Assembly (NCBI GenBank): GCA_020847535.1
Contig: JADLBU010000070.1
Location: 1-49,868, forward strand
DNA: 49,868 nt
Source of the DNA: Phycisphaerales bacterium
Lineage (GTDB): Bacteria > Planctomycetota > Phycisphaerae > Phycisphaerales > UBA1924
Direction of reading: 5' to 3'
In this document: piece after piece, positions 29,047 through 37,616 of the stretch
How positions within the stretch are numbered: the stretch's first letter is position 1
Layout of the letters: the number at the start of each line of letters is the position of its first letter
Translations under genes and position numbers: made by a program
The notes under the pieces: model-generated
What the model was told of the DNA's origin: nothing
What the model saw: the letters and a program-made list of their open reading frames with translations, nothing else
Database searches by the model: none

Positions 29047-30699
29047 TCACTGCCCCCCCGTGTTGGAGAGATAGAAAGGAAGGCCGCGGAGTCGGACATC
29101 GGCGGCGAACACCTCGACGGGGACGCCGCGGACTTCGGCAGCGCGGGTCTCTCCGAGGTCGGCGGACTCGATGACGGAGGCGCCGGCGAGCGTGGAGAGG
29201 AATCGCGAGACGGCGGTGCTGGCGGAGGGGGTCGAGCCGGCGGTGTGCGAGGCGGAGTCTGAGGCGACCAGACCGCGGAGGGAGAGCGTGATGCCCGCGG
29301 GCCCGGCCTCGGCGGAGACATCGGTGAGCTTCATGTCATCCTGCGAGGCACGGGAGAGTTCGGAGAAGACGAGCTTCCAATCAGGCTGTTCCCCGAGACC
29401 CTGGCGGATGGCGCGGTACATCTCGGTGTTCTGGCGGCGGAGCTCGGCGGCCTGCTTCCAGCTATCGAGGCGGCGGGTCAGCTCATCGAGCCTGGGGCTC
29501 TGGCTGGAGATGCCGCCGCGTTGGAGGCTGAGCTGTGACCAGACGTAGACGGCATCGCCGGCGACCACCGCGAGCGCGGTGAGGGCGCCGGCGGCCATAC
29601 CCCAGACAGCGCGGCGGGAGGCCTGGGCGAGCCGATGGGCGCGGGGTGTCAGGCTGAGGGAAAGTGGATCGACCTGGAGGGAGAGACCCAGGTCGGCGGT
29701 GTGTGGGCTCTGTGAGTCGATGACGGGGTCGGGGGAGTCGGCGAGCGCGACTTCGAGCTGTGCCGCGAGCGTGTCGGCGAGGCCCGGGAGGACTGCACCA
29801 GCGCCCGAGCATGCGAGAACCGCACGTGCGGCATCCTGGGGGCCCAGTCCGAAGCGGAGTGTCTGACGGATCTCGACGATGTAGCGCTGGAGGGCGGGGT
29901 TGATGTAGGGGAGGAGCCAGTCGGCGGGATCCTCGCGGCTGGCGCGTGCGGACTGCGGGTGGATGCCGTTGGAACGGAGGAGCTCGAAGGCTGCCTTGCG
30001 CTGCGTGGCATCGACGTTGTGGGCGCCGGCCGCGGTGGCATCCGCGGTGGCATCGACCAGCGCGGTGGCGCCGATGTTGACGCAGCGGACCATGCGGAGC
30101 TGGCCAGAATGGACCAGGACGATGACGGTGCGCTGCTCCCCGAGGTGTACAACAACGGTGGGTGTCGAGGCATCGGCCTCGAGGGCGCGGCGGACGGCGG
30201 TCTGGATCGCGGCGGCGTCGATGGGGACGTAGGCGATCGGGTTGAGGCCGGCGCGGACTGCCCATTCGCGGAGGGCATGGGAGCGCTCATCGCGGTCGAT
30301 GGTACACAGGACGTGGGATTGCGTGATGCCCGCTTCCTGGCATTGACCGAGGAAGAGTTCAAAGGAGGGATTGGAGGCGGGGTCGAGGTCTGAGGCATCG
30401 CCGAGCATCTTGCGTGCGGCGAGCATGACATCGTCGGACTCGTTGAGGGTGAATACATCCACGGAGGTGTCGGGCCCTGAGTACTCGATGATGGCGCGGG
30501 CGCCGGCGGGTATGTCGATGGAGCGGAGGAGCTGATTGAGGGTGGGGTCGAGGGATGAGATGTCGGTGGACCAGGCCTGCTCGATGGTGGCGCGGTCGAG
30601 CCATGCGGAGGCCCTGGCGACGATGCGGCCACGATGAACCCTGCCCACATCGAGGCGGGCGGGGCCGAGACTTACGACCACGTTGGGCTGGGAACGCAT
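29047..30699 (-). CDS. PilM-PilN fusion protein
   Basis: A 550-residue protein combining two functions usually encoded separately. Residues 1-345 form an actin-like PilM/GspL-type domain (VVVSLGPARLDVGRV at the start, VVVHLGEQRTVIVLVHSGQLRMVRCVNIG, and a late VLACSGAGAVLPGLADTLAAQL). Residues about 365-395 are a transmembrane helix. The rest is a PilN-like coiled coil (SPRLDELTRRLDSWKQAAELRRQN) and a small alpha/beta domain. GspL is similar in domain order, so this may be an intermediate between the two systems. It would carry the cytoplasmic-to-periplasmic link of the pilus or pseudopilus machine. Confidence 0.82.
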   Translation of the reverse strand: MRSQPNVVVSLGPARLDVGRVHRGRIVARASAWLDRATIEQAWSTDISSLDPTLNQLLRSIDIPAGARAIIEYSGPDTSVDVFTLNESDDVMLAARKMLGDASDLDPASNPSFELFLGQCQEAGITQSHVLCTIDRDERSHALREWAVRAGLNPIAYVPIDAAAIQTAVRRALEADASTPTVVVHLGEQRTVIVLVHSGQLRMVRCVNIGATALVDATADATAAGAHNVDATQRKAAFELLRSNGIHPQSARASREDPADWLLPYINPALQRYIVEIRQTLRFGLGPQDAARAVLACSGAGAVLPGLADTLAAQLEVALADSPDPVIDSQSPHTADLGLSLQVDPLSLSLTPRAHRLAQASRRAVWGMAAGALTALAVVAGDAVYVWSQLSLQRGGISSQSPRLDELTRRLDSWKQAAELRRQNTEMYRAIRQGLGEQPDWKLVFSELSRASQDDMKLTDVSAEAGPAGITLSLRGLVASDSASHTAGSTPSASTAVSRFLSTLAGASVIESADLGETRAAEVRGVPVEVFAADVRLRGLPFYLSNTGGQ

Positions 30700-30775
30700 C
30701 CGGCCTCCAGCGCGCTTGTCGGGCGTCGCCAGAGGGAGGATCGGCGTTTATGCGGTGTCACTGAACCTGGGGGCG

Positions 30776-31183
30776 TCAGTGGGAAAGGGTGACCTTGATC
30801 CTACGGACGGCAGAACCGTTGCGACCCTCAATGATGACATCGCCATCCTCATCGCCGGGTGGAACGTTGAGATAACTGGCGGTGGACGATCCGACGGTCA
30901 GGGTGTCGCCGGTCTTGGGGGTATAAACGCCGGAGGAGAGCATCTTGCGGCAGACCATGGCGCAGCTGTCTGTGGCGTAGAAAGCGCGGGAGGTCTCGAC
31001 GCGGAAGGCGGCGATCTGGGCATCGTCGGGGGAGGGTGCGATCGCGCCCATGACGGCCAGGTGGGCAGCGGCGATGATGACCAGGACGACGACGATGATG
31101 CCGCCGCGGCGGAGGAGGCGTGCGCGGCGGGGGTGATGGGGGTTGTTGGGGTTGCGGCGGCGGGTGGGTTGCGGGGTGTTCAC
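30776..31183 (-). CDS. Small membrane protein of the pilus operon (PilX/GspK-position)
   Basis: A 135-residue protein: a basic N-terminus, one transmembrane helix (about 28-48, GIIVVVLVIIAAAHLAVMG) and a small extracytoplasmic domain with two cysteines (DSCAMVCRK). It lacks a clear prepilin cleavage motif. The start codon overlaps the preceding pseudopilin stop (ATGA), so it is part of the operon. By position it may act like the minor pilin-associated PilX/GspK, but this is inference. Confidence 0.7.
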   Translation of the reverse strand: MNTPQPTRRRNPNNPHHPRRARLLRRGGIIVVVLVIIAAAHLAVMGAIAPSPDDAQIAAFRVETSRAFYATDSCAMVCRKMLSSGVYTPKTGDTLTVGSSTASYLNVPPGDEDGDVIIEGRNGSAVRRIKVTLSH

Positions 31184-31689
31184 AGGGAGGCTCCTGCTCT
31201 CACGAAGGCCGCGGAGGAGAGGGTGAAGCCATCGGCCTTGAGGGTGATGTTGACGCGGCGGGTGAGGCCCGGCGTGGCGGTAGTGGCGGTGACTCCGTCG
31301 GAGGCGAGGTAGGTGAGGGTGAAGGTGGTGACGTTGCGGCAGAGGGCGGACTTGCGGCCGGTGGTGTCGATCATGACCAGGTCGGAACCGTCGAGCTGGA
31401 TGCCGGAGTTATCCTCGAGGATGAGGCTGTCGGCGGCGGCGGTGCGGATCGCGACGGACATGCCATCGGCGGCGACGGGGATCTCGCGAACCAGACGCAC
31501 TCCGCGCTCGAGGGCGAAGCCGACTCGCTCGGACTTGGTGCGGACGGACATGGCCTGGATGTAGATGTCGGAGGTGGTGGAGATGACGGGTGAGACGACG
31601 GCGGCGATGATGGCGAGCACCATGACGGCGACCATCATCTCCAGGAGGGTGAAGGCGCGGGTGCGCGGACGTGGTGGTTGGACGGTCAT
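31180..31689 (-). CDS. Type II secretion/type IV pilus minor pseudopilin (GspJ-like)
   Basis: A 169-residue protein with a prepilin N-terminus: a basic leader then A|FTLLEMMVAVMVLAIIAAVV, with the glutamate at +5 and a long hydrophobic helix. An alanine replaces the usual glycine before the cleavage point. The rest is a small beta-rich domain. Its start overlaps the upstream pseudopilin stop by 4 bases. Assignment as GspJ rests on operon position and length. Confidence 0.8.
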   Translation of the reverse strand: MTVQPPRPRTRAFTLLEMMVAVMVLAIIAAVVSPVISTTSDIYIQAMSVRTKSERVGFALERGVRLVREIPVAADGMSVAIRTAAADSLILEDNSGIQLDGSDLVMIDTTGRKSALCRNVTTFTLTYLASDGVTATTATPGLTRRVNITLKADGFTLSSAAFVRAGASL

Positions 31690-32162
31690 TGGGTGTCCGC
31701 CACAAGGAGGTTGATCGCGAGGGAGAGGGTGCGGCCGCGAGCGCCGGCGAAGCGGACGGTCACGGTGATGGGACGGATGACATCGAGCTGGGGGTCGCCG
31801 GTGGCGACGCCCTCGGGCCCGACGAGGGAACCAATCGCGACATCGAAGTTGAAGTTGAGCATCTGGTAGGCCGCGCCGGTGGCGCTCATGCGGGCGCGGA
31901 GGCCGGTGTCGGGAGTGTCAAGATAGGCTGTGGGATCGGTGAAGGCGTCCATGCCCAGTGCCGGGGCAGTGCTGACGGCGTCGGCGATGATGTGTTCGGC
32001 GATGGCGGTGGCGTAGGCGGAGGCACGGAGGGAGTTGACGGCATCGGCGCGGTCGGCGGCGGCATCCTGCATCCAGGCGACGGTGGCGGGGACCACGAAG
32101 GCCAGCATGACGATGGCGATCATGGTCTCGAGGAGGATGGTGGCGCGTCGTCGTTGGTGCAT
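31686..32162 (-). CDS. Minor pseudopilin (GspI/PilV-like)
   Basis: A 158-residue protein with a prepilin-like start, RRRA|TILLETMIAIVMLAFVVPA. The +5 glutamate is present, but the usual phenylalanine at +1 is threonine, so processing is less certain. A compact beta domain follows. The next gene begins inside its stop codon (ATGA). Function is inferred from position. Confidence 0.75.
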   Translation of the reverse strand: MHQRRRATILLETMIAIVMLAFVVPATVAWMQDAAADRADAVNSLRASAYATAIAEHIIADAVSTAPALGMDAFTDPTAYLDTPDTGLRARMSATGAAYQMLNFNFDVAIGSLVGPEGVATGDPQLDVIRPITVTVRFAGARGRTLSLAINLLVADTQ

Positions 32163-32180
32163 CGCGGCGATCCTTGGAGA

Positions 32181-32759
32181 TCACTCCTGTTCGACGGCTC
32201 CGGAGTACATGCGGATGCGGACCTTGCGGCCGGTGGAGAGCGTGAAGAGGGCATCCTGGGTGAAGGGGGCGATGTAGACGCCGGTGGGGGTTCGTGTGTG
32301 TGGATCTCCGCGGTAGTTGAACCAGACGGTGCCGACGCCGGTGGTGGCGTTGCCGTTGGTGAACCGGGAAACGGTGGCGCCGGCGAAGGTGGCGGGGAGA
32401 TCGAGCGTCGGGGAGACCTGTCCGAATACATCGGTCGTGGTGGTGGAAGTGGCGGCGTCGCGGAGGACCTCGACGGGGGTGAAGAAGGCGCTGGTGCCGC
32501 CGATGACGCCGCCGCCGGAACTGGAGAAGATACCGCCACCGGACTTTGTGTAGGAGATGCCGGTCGGGCGGGCGGAGGCCATGGCGCGGGCGCGGGCCCA
32601 GATGAGGAGTCGCTCGATCTCGTTGGAGGCGGCCGCCTGGCGGGCCTGGTCGATCGCGGTCATGGCGGGGACGCTGGTGGCGGCGAGCAGGCCGAGGATG
32701 ATGATGACGGCGAGCATCTCGACAAAGGTGAATGCACAGCGTGCGCGGCTGGGGCGCAT
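32181..32759 (-). CDS. Minor pseudopilin (GspH-like)
   Basis: A 192-residue protein with a classic leader and helix: RARCA|FTFVEMLAVIIILGLLAATSV, followed by IERLLIWARARAMASARPTGI, the helix-strand pattern typical of GspH. A glycine/serine-rich loop lies at residues 73-90. The ATG at 32759 gives a normal short leader. A GTG at 32795 that overlaps the GspG stop as GTGA is an alternative start with translational coupling. Confidence 0.83.
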   Translation of the reverse strand: MRPSRARCAFTFVEMLAVIIILGLLAATSVPAMTAIDQARQAAASNEIERLLIWARARAMASARPTGISYTKSGGGIFSSSGGGVIGGTSAFFTPVEVLRDAATSTTTTDVFGQVSPTLDLPATFAGATVSRFTNGNATTGVGTVWFNYRGDPHTRTPTGVYIAPFTQDALFTLSTGRKVRIRMYSGAVEQE

Positions 32760-32791
32760 CTGGAAGGGGCGGAGATGTTGGTCTGGTGTGA

Positions 32792-33265
32792 TCACAGCTG
32801 GTTGGCCTTTTTGAGGCCTCCTGTTCCGTTGGGGACTTCGGTGTCGTCGCTCGTGTTGCAGTAGAAGATCGCGGTGGCTGGGTCGGCGGTGTTGCTCATG
32901 AAGTAATTCCAGCCGAAGGCGGTGGTGTTGGAGATGGTGCGCGCGGTGGCGGTCGCCTGGGTGACATCCTGGACGGTGCGCAGGCCGTTGTAGGGGTTGA
33001 TCGGGAGGTCTTCGCTCATGACAACGCCGGGGGTGCGGAGCTGGGCCGCGGTGGGGTAGGGGGCATCCCCGGCGATGATGGCGCGGGTGCGATAGGCGGC
33101 GATCCCGGAGCGGACGGACCCGACGGCGGCCTGGACGGCGGCGGACTTTGCGTGCTCGCCGGCGGCGGCCATCTGGGGCACGACGATCGCGGCGAGGATG
33201 CCGATGACGGTGACCACGATCATGGCTTCGATGAGTGTGAAGGCGCGGGCGATGGGGGGGTGCAT
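32792..33265 (-). CDS. Major pseudopilin (GspG-like)
   Basis: A 157-residue protein: leader HPPIARA|FTLIEAMIVVTVIGILAAIVVPQ with the +5 glutamate, then AVQAAVGSVRSGIAAYRTR and a C-terminal region with PINPYNG, the calcium-loop-like segment common in GspG. I start at the ATG at 33265, preceded by AGGTG at 6 bases; a GTG at 33274 is in frame. It directly follows gspF. Confidence 0.87.
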   Translation of the reverse strand: MHPPIARAFTLIEAMIVVTVIGILAAIVVPQMAAAGEHAKSAAVQAAVGSVRSGIAAYRTRAIIAGDAPYPTAAQLRTPGVVMSEDLPINPYNGLRTVQDVTQATATARTISNTTAFGWNYFMSNTADPATAIFYCNTSDDTEVPNGTGGLKKANQL

Positions 33266-33283
33266 GGTGTTCACCTGAGGGGA

Positions 33284-34477
33284 TCAGCGTGCAATGCGTG
33301 CAAGCTGCCACATGGGGAGGAATACGGAGAGGGCGACCAGGAGTACCAGGCCGGCCATGAGGATGGTCATGATGGGTTCGATGAGCGAGCTTGCGCTCTT
33401 GGTGAGTTCGTTGGCGCGGCGATCGAAGTGCTTGGCGACCAGGAGGGAGGCGCGGGCGAGGTCGTTGGAGTCTGTGCCGGCGCCGAGCATGCGCTTGGCG
33501 AACACGGGGAGGAACTCGGCGGAACCGAGCGCTTCGCCGAGGTTCTCACCCTTGACGAGTCGTTCGGAGATGATCTGGCAATCTCGTGTGAAAACCTTGC
33601 CGCCGGTGGCGCGGCCGCTGATGACGACGGATTCGACCAAGTCGAGCCCGGATGCGACGGTGACGGCCATGACGCGGAGGAAGCGTGCGGTGAAGGCGGC
33701 GATCGCAAGCTGGCCGACGACGGGGGTCTTCATGAGGATGCGTTCGAAGGCGAGGCGTCCGCCCTCGGTGCGAATGGAAGTGCAGAAGCCGATGACCAGG
33801 GAGATGATGGCGAGCAGGTAGGCCCACCACTCTCCGCGTACGGAATCGCCCATGGCCTGTACGACGCGCGTCGCGAGCGGGAGCTCGACGCCGCTGGCCT
33901 TGAACTGTGCGGAGAAGCGCGGGATGACGAAGCCGATGAAGACGCCGAAAGCGACGGTGACGGTGGTGAGGACCACGACGGGGTAGGTCATGGCCTGGCG
34001 GATCTGCTGGCGGAGCTCCATCTGGCGGTCGAGGAGGTCGGCGAGCTCGGAGGTGACGGCGGCGAGGTTTCCGGAACGCTCGGCGGCGCGCATGGTCTCG
34101 ATGTAGACCTCTCCGAAGACATCGCGGTGGCGCGTGAGGGCATCGGTCATGGAGGCGCCGGCCTCGATCTGGGCGGCGACATCGGCGATCATGTTGCGGA
34201 GTGCGGGCTTGGTTTCCTGCTCGGCGATCGACATGAGCCCGCGGGCGAGGGGGATGCGCGCCTCGACCAGGACGCTGAGCTCGCGGGTGAGGGCGGCGAT
34301 GTCGGAGTGCCCGACGCGCTGGAAGGAGAATACCGTCCCGCTCGATTTCCTGGGTGGGCGACCGGGGGTGTACTTTCGTCCGGCGGGGGCGCGGTCGCGC
34401 GTGATGAGGGGGGCGTCGGTGTGGACGATCGTGGGGACGGTGATATCGCGTGCGACGGTCATGGGCGTGGCTTTCAT
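33284..34477 (-). CDS. Type II secretion/type IV pilus inner-membrane platform (GspF/PilC)
   Basis: A 397-residue platform protein with two GspF domains: residues about 58-185 (LTRELSVLVEARIPLARGL, then a TM at 165-187) and about 262-390 (ARFLRVMAVTVASGLDLVESV, TM helix at 367-390), with a further TM near 218-235. It has an extra N-terminal stretch of about 50 residues. The start codon overlaps the gspE stop (ATGA). It couples the ATPase to the pseudopilus. Confidence 0.93.
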   Translation of the reverse strand: MKATPMTVARDITVPTIVHTDAPLITRDRAPAGRKYTPGRPPRKSSGTVFSFQRVGHSDIAALTRELSVLVEARIPLARGLMSIAEQETKPALRNMIADVAAQIEAGASMTDALTRHRDVFGEVYIETMRAAERSGNLAAVTSELADLLDRQMELRQQIRQAMTYPVVVLTTVTVAFGVFIGFVIPRFSAQFKASGVELPLATRVVQAMGDSVRGEWWAYLLAIISLVIGFCTSIRTEGGRLAFERILMKTPVVGQLAIAAFTARFLRVMAVTVASGLDLVESVVISGRATGGKVFTRDCQIISERLVKGENLGEALGSAEFLPVFAKRMLGAGTDSNDLARASLLVAKHFDRRANELTKSASSLIEPIMTILMAGLVLLVALSVFLPMWQLARIAR

Positions 34478-36165
34478 GCCGCGATCCCCAGCGCGGGCTC
34501 GATGGGATCGGCCTGGTGGCAGACGTTGACTTTGCCGACTTCGTCGACGGTGGTCATGCCGCGGCGGGCCTTGGCGACCGCATCGGCGATCATGGGCTTG
34601 TAACCGCCCTGGAGGGCCGCTTCGCGGATGACGGAGAGGGCGGAGTTCTGTTCGATGGTGCGCTGGACATCGAGGGTCATCTTCATCATCTCGAAGACGC
34701 CGACGCGGCCGCGATAACCGGTGTTGAGGCAGGCGTTGCAGCCTGCGCCGCGGCGGAGTCCGCCGGCATCCTCGGCGCGGATGCCCAGGGCGGAGAGCAC
34801 GTGTGCGGGGGGTGAATCGGGGGCTGCGCACTTCTCGCAGATGCGGCGGACGAGGCGCTGGGCCAGGGCGCCCAGGAGGCCCTGGTTGATGCTGAAGGCC
34901 GGGACATCGAAGTCGCGGAGGCGGGCGATCGCGCCGACGGAGTCGTTGGTGTGGAGGGTGGAGAGGACCAGGTGGCCGGTCATGGCGGCCTGGAGTGCGA
35001 TCCTGGCGGTTTCCTGATCGCGGATCTCACCGACGAGCACGACATCGGGATCCTGGCGGAGGATGGAGCGGAGGGCGCTGGAAAAGGTGAGGCCGATCTC
35101 GGCGTTCACCTGGATCTGCCGGACCATGGGGAGGCGGAGCTCGACGGGATCCTCGATGGTGATGATGTTGCGGTCGGGGGTGTTGACGGCGGCGAGCGCG
35201 GCGTAGAGGGTGGTGGTTTTGCCGGAGCCGGTGGGTCCGGTGACGAGGATGATGCCGTGGGGCTGACGGATGAGTTCGGAGTAGGTTTTTTCGACTTCCT
35301 TGGACATCTGGAGGTCGGAGATGCCGCTGATGCGGACGCTGGGGCGCTGGATGCGGAGGACGGCGTTCTCGCCGTGGATGGTGGGGACGAGGCTCAGGCG
35401 GAAATCGACGGGCTGGGTGTCGTGGAGGATGCGGAACTTGCCATCCTGGGGCTTGCGCGTCTGGGTGAGGTCGAGCTTGGCCATGACCTTGAGGCGCTGG
35501 ACGATGCCGGCGTGCAGGGACTTGAAGGGCCCCTGCTGCTTCACCAGGACGCCGTCGACGCGGTAGCGGAGGTGGAGCTCGTGCTCATCGGGATTGATGT
35601 GGATGTCGCTGGCGCCGCTCTGGATGCCCAGGACGAGGATCTGGTGGGTCGCGGCGACGACGGGCTCCTCGCCGGTGGTGAGATCGCGATCACCTGTGGC
35701 GGCGGTGGCGTCGAGGGCCTCGCCGCCGACGCCGAGGCTATAGGCGCGGGCGATCAGGGCGCGGAGCTGATCGACATCGCACACGACGGGGTCTACTTCG
35801 GTCTTGAGGTGCTGCCGTACGAGGTCGATGGCCTGGAGGTTGAGGGGGTCGATCATCGCGACGGTGGAGACACCATCGACGACAAAGAGCGGGAATACAC
35901 CGAGGCGTTCGGCCTGAGCGCGGGGGAGTCGGGAGGCGTGGGCGAGGTCGATGTCGTAGGAGGAGATGTCGACGAAGGGGTACTCGCAGGTCTTGGCGAG
36001 CGAGATGGCGAGCATGCGTGTCGTGACGGCGTTGATCGCGACGAGCGATTCGATGAGTGTGCAGGAGGCGGAGGTGGCGTGCTCCTGGGCGCGTTTGACA
36101 TCCTTCTCGGCGACCACACCGTCGGCGAGCAGGCTGCGGAGGAGGAGCTGGCTGGAGTCTCTCAA
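34474..36165 (-). CDS. Secretion/pilus assembly ATPase (GspE/PilB family)
   Basis: A hexameric ATPase that powers pseudopilus assembly. The N-terminal GspE domain (about 1-150) is followed by the ATPase: SGASDIHINPDEHELHLRYRVDG, Walker A GPTGSGKTTTLYAAL, the Asp box, Walker B QDPDVVLVGEIRD, and the His box TGHLVLSTLHTND. A zinc-binding CEKC...CNACLNTGYRGR segment follows. I prefer the TTG at 36165, giving 563 residues, because TGAGGA in the stop codon of the upstream PilZ gene lies about 8 bases before it; the open frame to 36252 would overlap PilZ by 77 bases. Whether it serves a pilus or a secretion system cannot be settled here. Confidence 0.92.
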   Translation of the reverse strand: MRDSSQLLLRSLLADGVVAEKDVKRAQEHATSASCTLIESLVAINAVTTRMLAISLAKTCEYPFVDISSYDIDLAHASRLPRAQAERLGVFPLFVVDGVSTVAMIDPLNLQAIDLVRQHLKTEVDPVVCDVDQLRALIARAYSLGVGGEALDATAATGDRDLTTGEEPVVAATHQILVLGIQSGASDIHINPDEHELHLRYRVDGVLVKQQGPFKSLHAGIVQRLKVMAKLDLTQTRKPQDGKFRILHDTQPVDFRLSLVPTIHGENAVLRIQRPSVRISGISDLQMSKEVEKTYSELIRQPHGIILVTGPTGSGKTTTLYAALAAVNTPDRNIITIEDPVELRLPMVRQIQVNAEIGLTFSSALRSILRQDPDVVLVGEIRDQETARIALQAAMTGHLVLSTLHTNDSVGAIARLRDFDVPAFSINQGLLGALAQRLVRRICEKCAAPDSPPAHVLSALGIRAEDAGGLRRGAGCNACLNTGYRGRVGVFEMMKMTLDVQRTIEQNSALSVIREAALQGGYKPMIADAVAKARRGMTTVDEVGKVNVCHQADPIEPALGIAA

Positions 36166-36175
36166 GGTGGGATCC

Positions 36176-36622
36176 TCAGGCCTGGGTGTCGGGGATCGCG
36201 GGTGCGGTTGCGTCGGCGGAGGCGGAGACTCCTTCGAGGCGTGCGAGCACAAGATCGACCTGTGCGAGGGCGGCTTCGCTGAGCGATTCGAAGGAGGTTC
36301 CGACGATGTAGGCGGGCCGGCGATCGCTCATGACGATGCGCTGGACGCGGACGACGGCGTCGAGGAGATCGGGCTCGCCCTCGTGGAAGCCTTGGATGAC
36401 CAGGCGCAGGCATGATTTGCGCGGGAAGAAGACCATGGAGAGGAATCCGACCCCGCCGCCGCTAAAGTCGAGGAGATCGACATCGACGATGCCGCCGCGC
36501 GGGGAGACCGAGGAGGCGAGCCGGACGGCGGCGGAGTGGATCTGGGTGGGTGCGACCTTGGCGCGCAGGGCGATGTCGTAGCGGGCGGATCGTCGGACGA
36601 TGAGGTCGAAATCGCCTGCCAT
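36176..36622 (-). CDS. PilZ-domain protein, predicted c-di-GMP receptor
   Basis: A 148-residue protein with both PilZ signature motifs: RRSAR (RxxxR, residues 10-14) and DFSGGG (DxSxxG, about residues 52-57). It is followed by a beta barrel with IVGTSFESLSEAALAQV. It is the first gene of the pilus/secretion operon, just before the ATPase, so cyclic di-GMP probably tunes assembly here, an inference from gene order. The upstream region to the tRNA must contain the operon promoter. Confidence 0.87.
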   Translation of the reverse strand: MAGDFDLIVRRSARYDIALRAKVAPTQIHSAAVRLASSVSPRGGIVDVDLLDFSGGGVGFLSMVFFPRKSCLRLVIQGFHEGEPDLLDAVVRVQRIVMSDRRPAYIVGTSFESLSEAALAQVDLVLARLEGVSASADATAPAIPDTQA

Positions 36623-36936
36623 GGTTACCTCTTGATTCCCCCACTGCTTACGAGTGACTGCCGCAGACTGGCCCGCAGGGTCGTTACCACCGCGCCCCTG
36701 GCGCGGGATCGACCGCGGAGAAGGGAGCTTCGACCGATATCGTCGAACGGGTGTGCGGTGTTGAATGCCAGCGCGGCGTTTGCGGGGTAGAGGGGATGAA
36801 GGGATCGAGCGGTATGGGGTATCTGAGGTGTGCGGACGGGCGGATAGGGTGGCAGGCTGCGAGGCGCAGGCGCGGGGCCGCAGGTCTCGGTTGGGTTATT
36901 TGTGGTACGTGCGACTCGCGTATACTTGGCGAGTCC
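36623..36936. promoter_or_regulatory. Divergent gap between the pilus operon and tRNA-Gly
   Basis: The 314-base gap holds no gene I can support. A -10-like TATACT at 36921-36926 is well placed for the tRNA. I see no convincing -35 element at 16-18 bases from it. The promoter of the pilus operon should also lie here but I cannot place it. Confidence 0.45.
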
Positions 36937-37008
36937 GCGGGCGTAACTCAGTGGTAGAGTGACAGCCTTCCAAGCTGTACGTCGCCGGTTCGAATCCGGT
37001 CGCCCGCT
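36937..37008 (+). tRNA. tRNA-Gly (anticodon TCC)
   Basis: A full cloverleaf. The acceptor stem GCGGGCG pairs with CGCCCGC, the D arm has ACTC/GAGT, the anticodon stem is ACAGC/GCTGT with loop CTTCCAA (anticodon TCC at 36969-36971), and the T arm has GCCGG around TTCGAAT. The discriminator base is T and CCA is not encoded. Mobile-element genes begin on its 3' side, so it is the probable integration target. Confidence 0.95.
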
Positions 37009-37014
37009 TTGATG

Positions 37015-37060
37015 AGCCCGGTGCCGCCCCCAAGACGGGAAGTGCCGGGCTTTGTCTTTG
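37015..37060 (+). terminator. Probable terminator after tRNA-Gly
   Basis: Inverted arms AGCCCGG (37015-37021) and CCGGGCT (37045-37051) are followed by TTGTCTTT. The position 7 bases after the tRNA supports termination of its transcript. Confidence 0.55.
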
Positions 37061-37083
37061 GGTGCCAACTCGCGACGAGGGCG

Positions 37084-37159
37084 GGAGTTGCGGCGGACTC
37101 GAACCGCCGATCAACAGCCGCGAGCGTCGCGGCCCAATACCGCTCGGCTGCCACAACAC
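37084..37159 (-). other. tRNA-like sequence (degenerate)
   Basis: On the minus strand there is a perfect T arm (GGCGG-TTCGAGT-CCGCC) and a following 7-base segment that pairs 6 of 7 with a segment 76 bases away in total, the length of a tRNA. The anticodon region has a perfect 5-base stem, but its 7-base loop lacks the invariant T at position 33 and the variable part is 8 bases. It may be a decayed tRNA or a tRNA fragment carried by the element. Confidence 0.3.
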
Positions 37160-37616
37160 GACGCCACTTGCCACAAAACGACCGTATGCGCGGCGGGTTT
37201 TCTGCGCTTATTCTGCGCTGAACGCGTCGCAACGTCTTGCTCTTCTCGTGCTTGCGTGCAAGGACGGACAATGTGCGGTGTGGCGAAGTCACGACACTCG
37301 CCAGTTGAACCCGACGCGCTTTCCCGCTTGCGCGTGTAGTCGCTGAAGGGGACGCTCGACGCCCGACGTAACTCCGGTGTCCCATCAGCGCACTTGTGTT
37401 TATTTCCGTTTTGGCCCGTGATGCCCGCGATACGGATAATGGTACCCGCCGCCGCGGAACCCGGGAGGGCCGGCAGCTCGATCTCAGACGCTGTCCATCC
37501 TTCCTGTGTGGGTTCTCAGCGCTCTCCGCGACGACTTGACTTTCGCCGTAATCGCCAAGCAACTGAACGTGCCGCGTCGAGCCGTGTTCGACGTGTGGCC
37601 CCGAGCTCTCAGACGC
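37160..37616. other. Gap without a supported gene
   Basis: Several short open frames cross this stretch, but none has a plausible start, ribosome site or recognisable product. Some are antisense translations of the tRNA. It may be the left flank of the inserted element. Confidence 0.5.

Noticed and set aside
36896..37562. Open frames on the minus strand across tRNA-Gly
   Set aside because: Their residues near the tRNA (for example RIRTGDVQLGRLSLYH) are antisense translations of the tRNA, a well-known annotation artefact.
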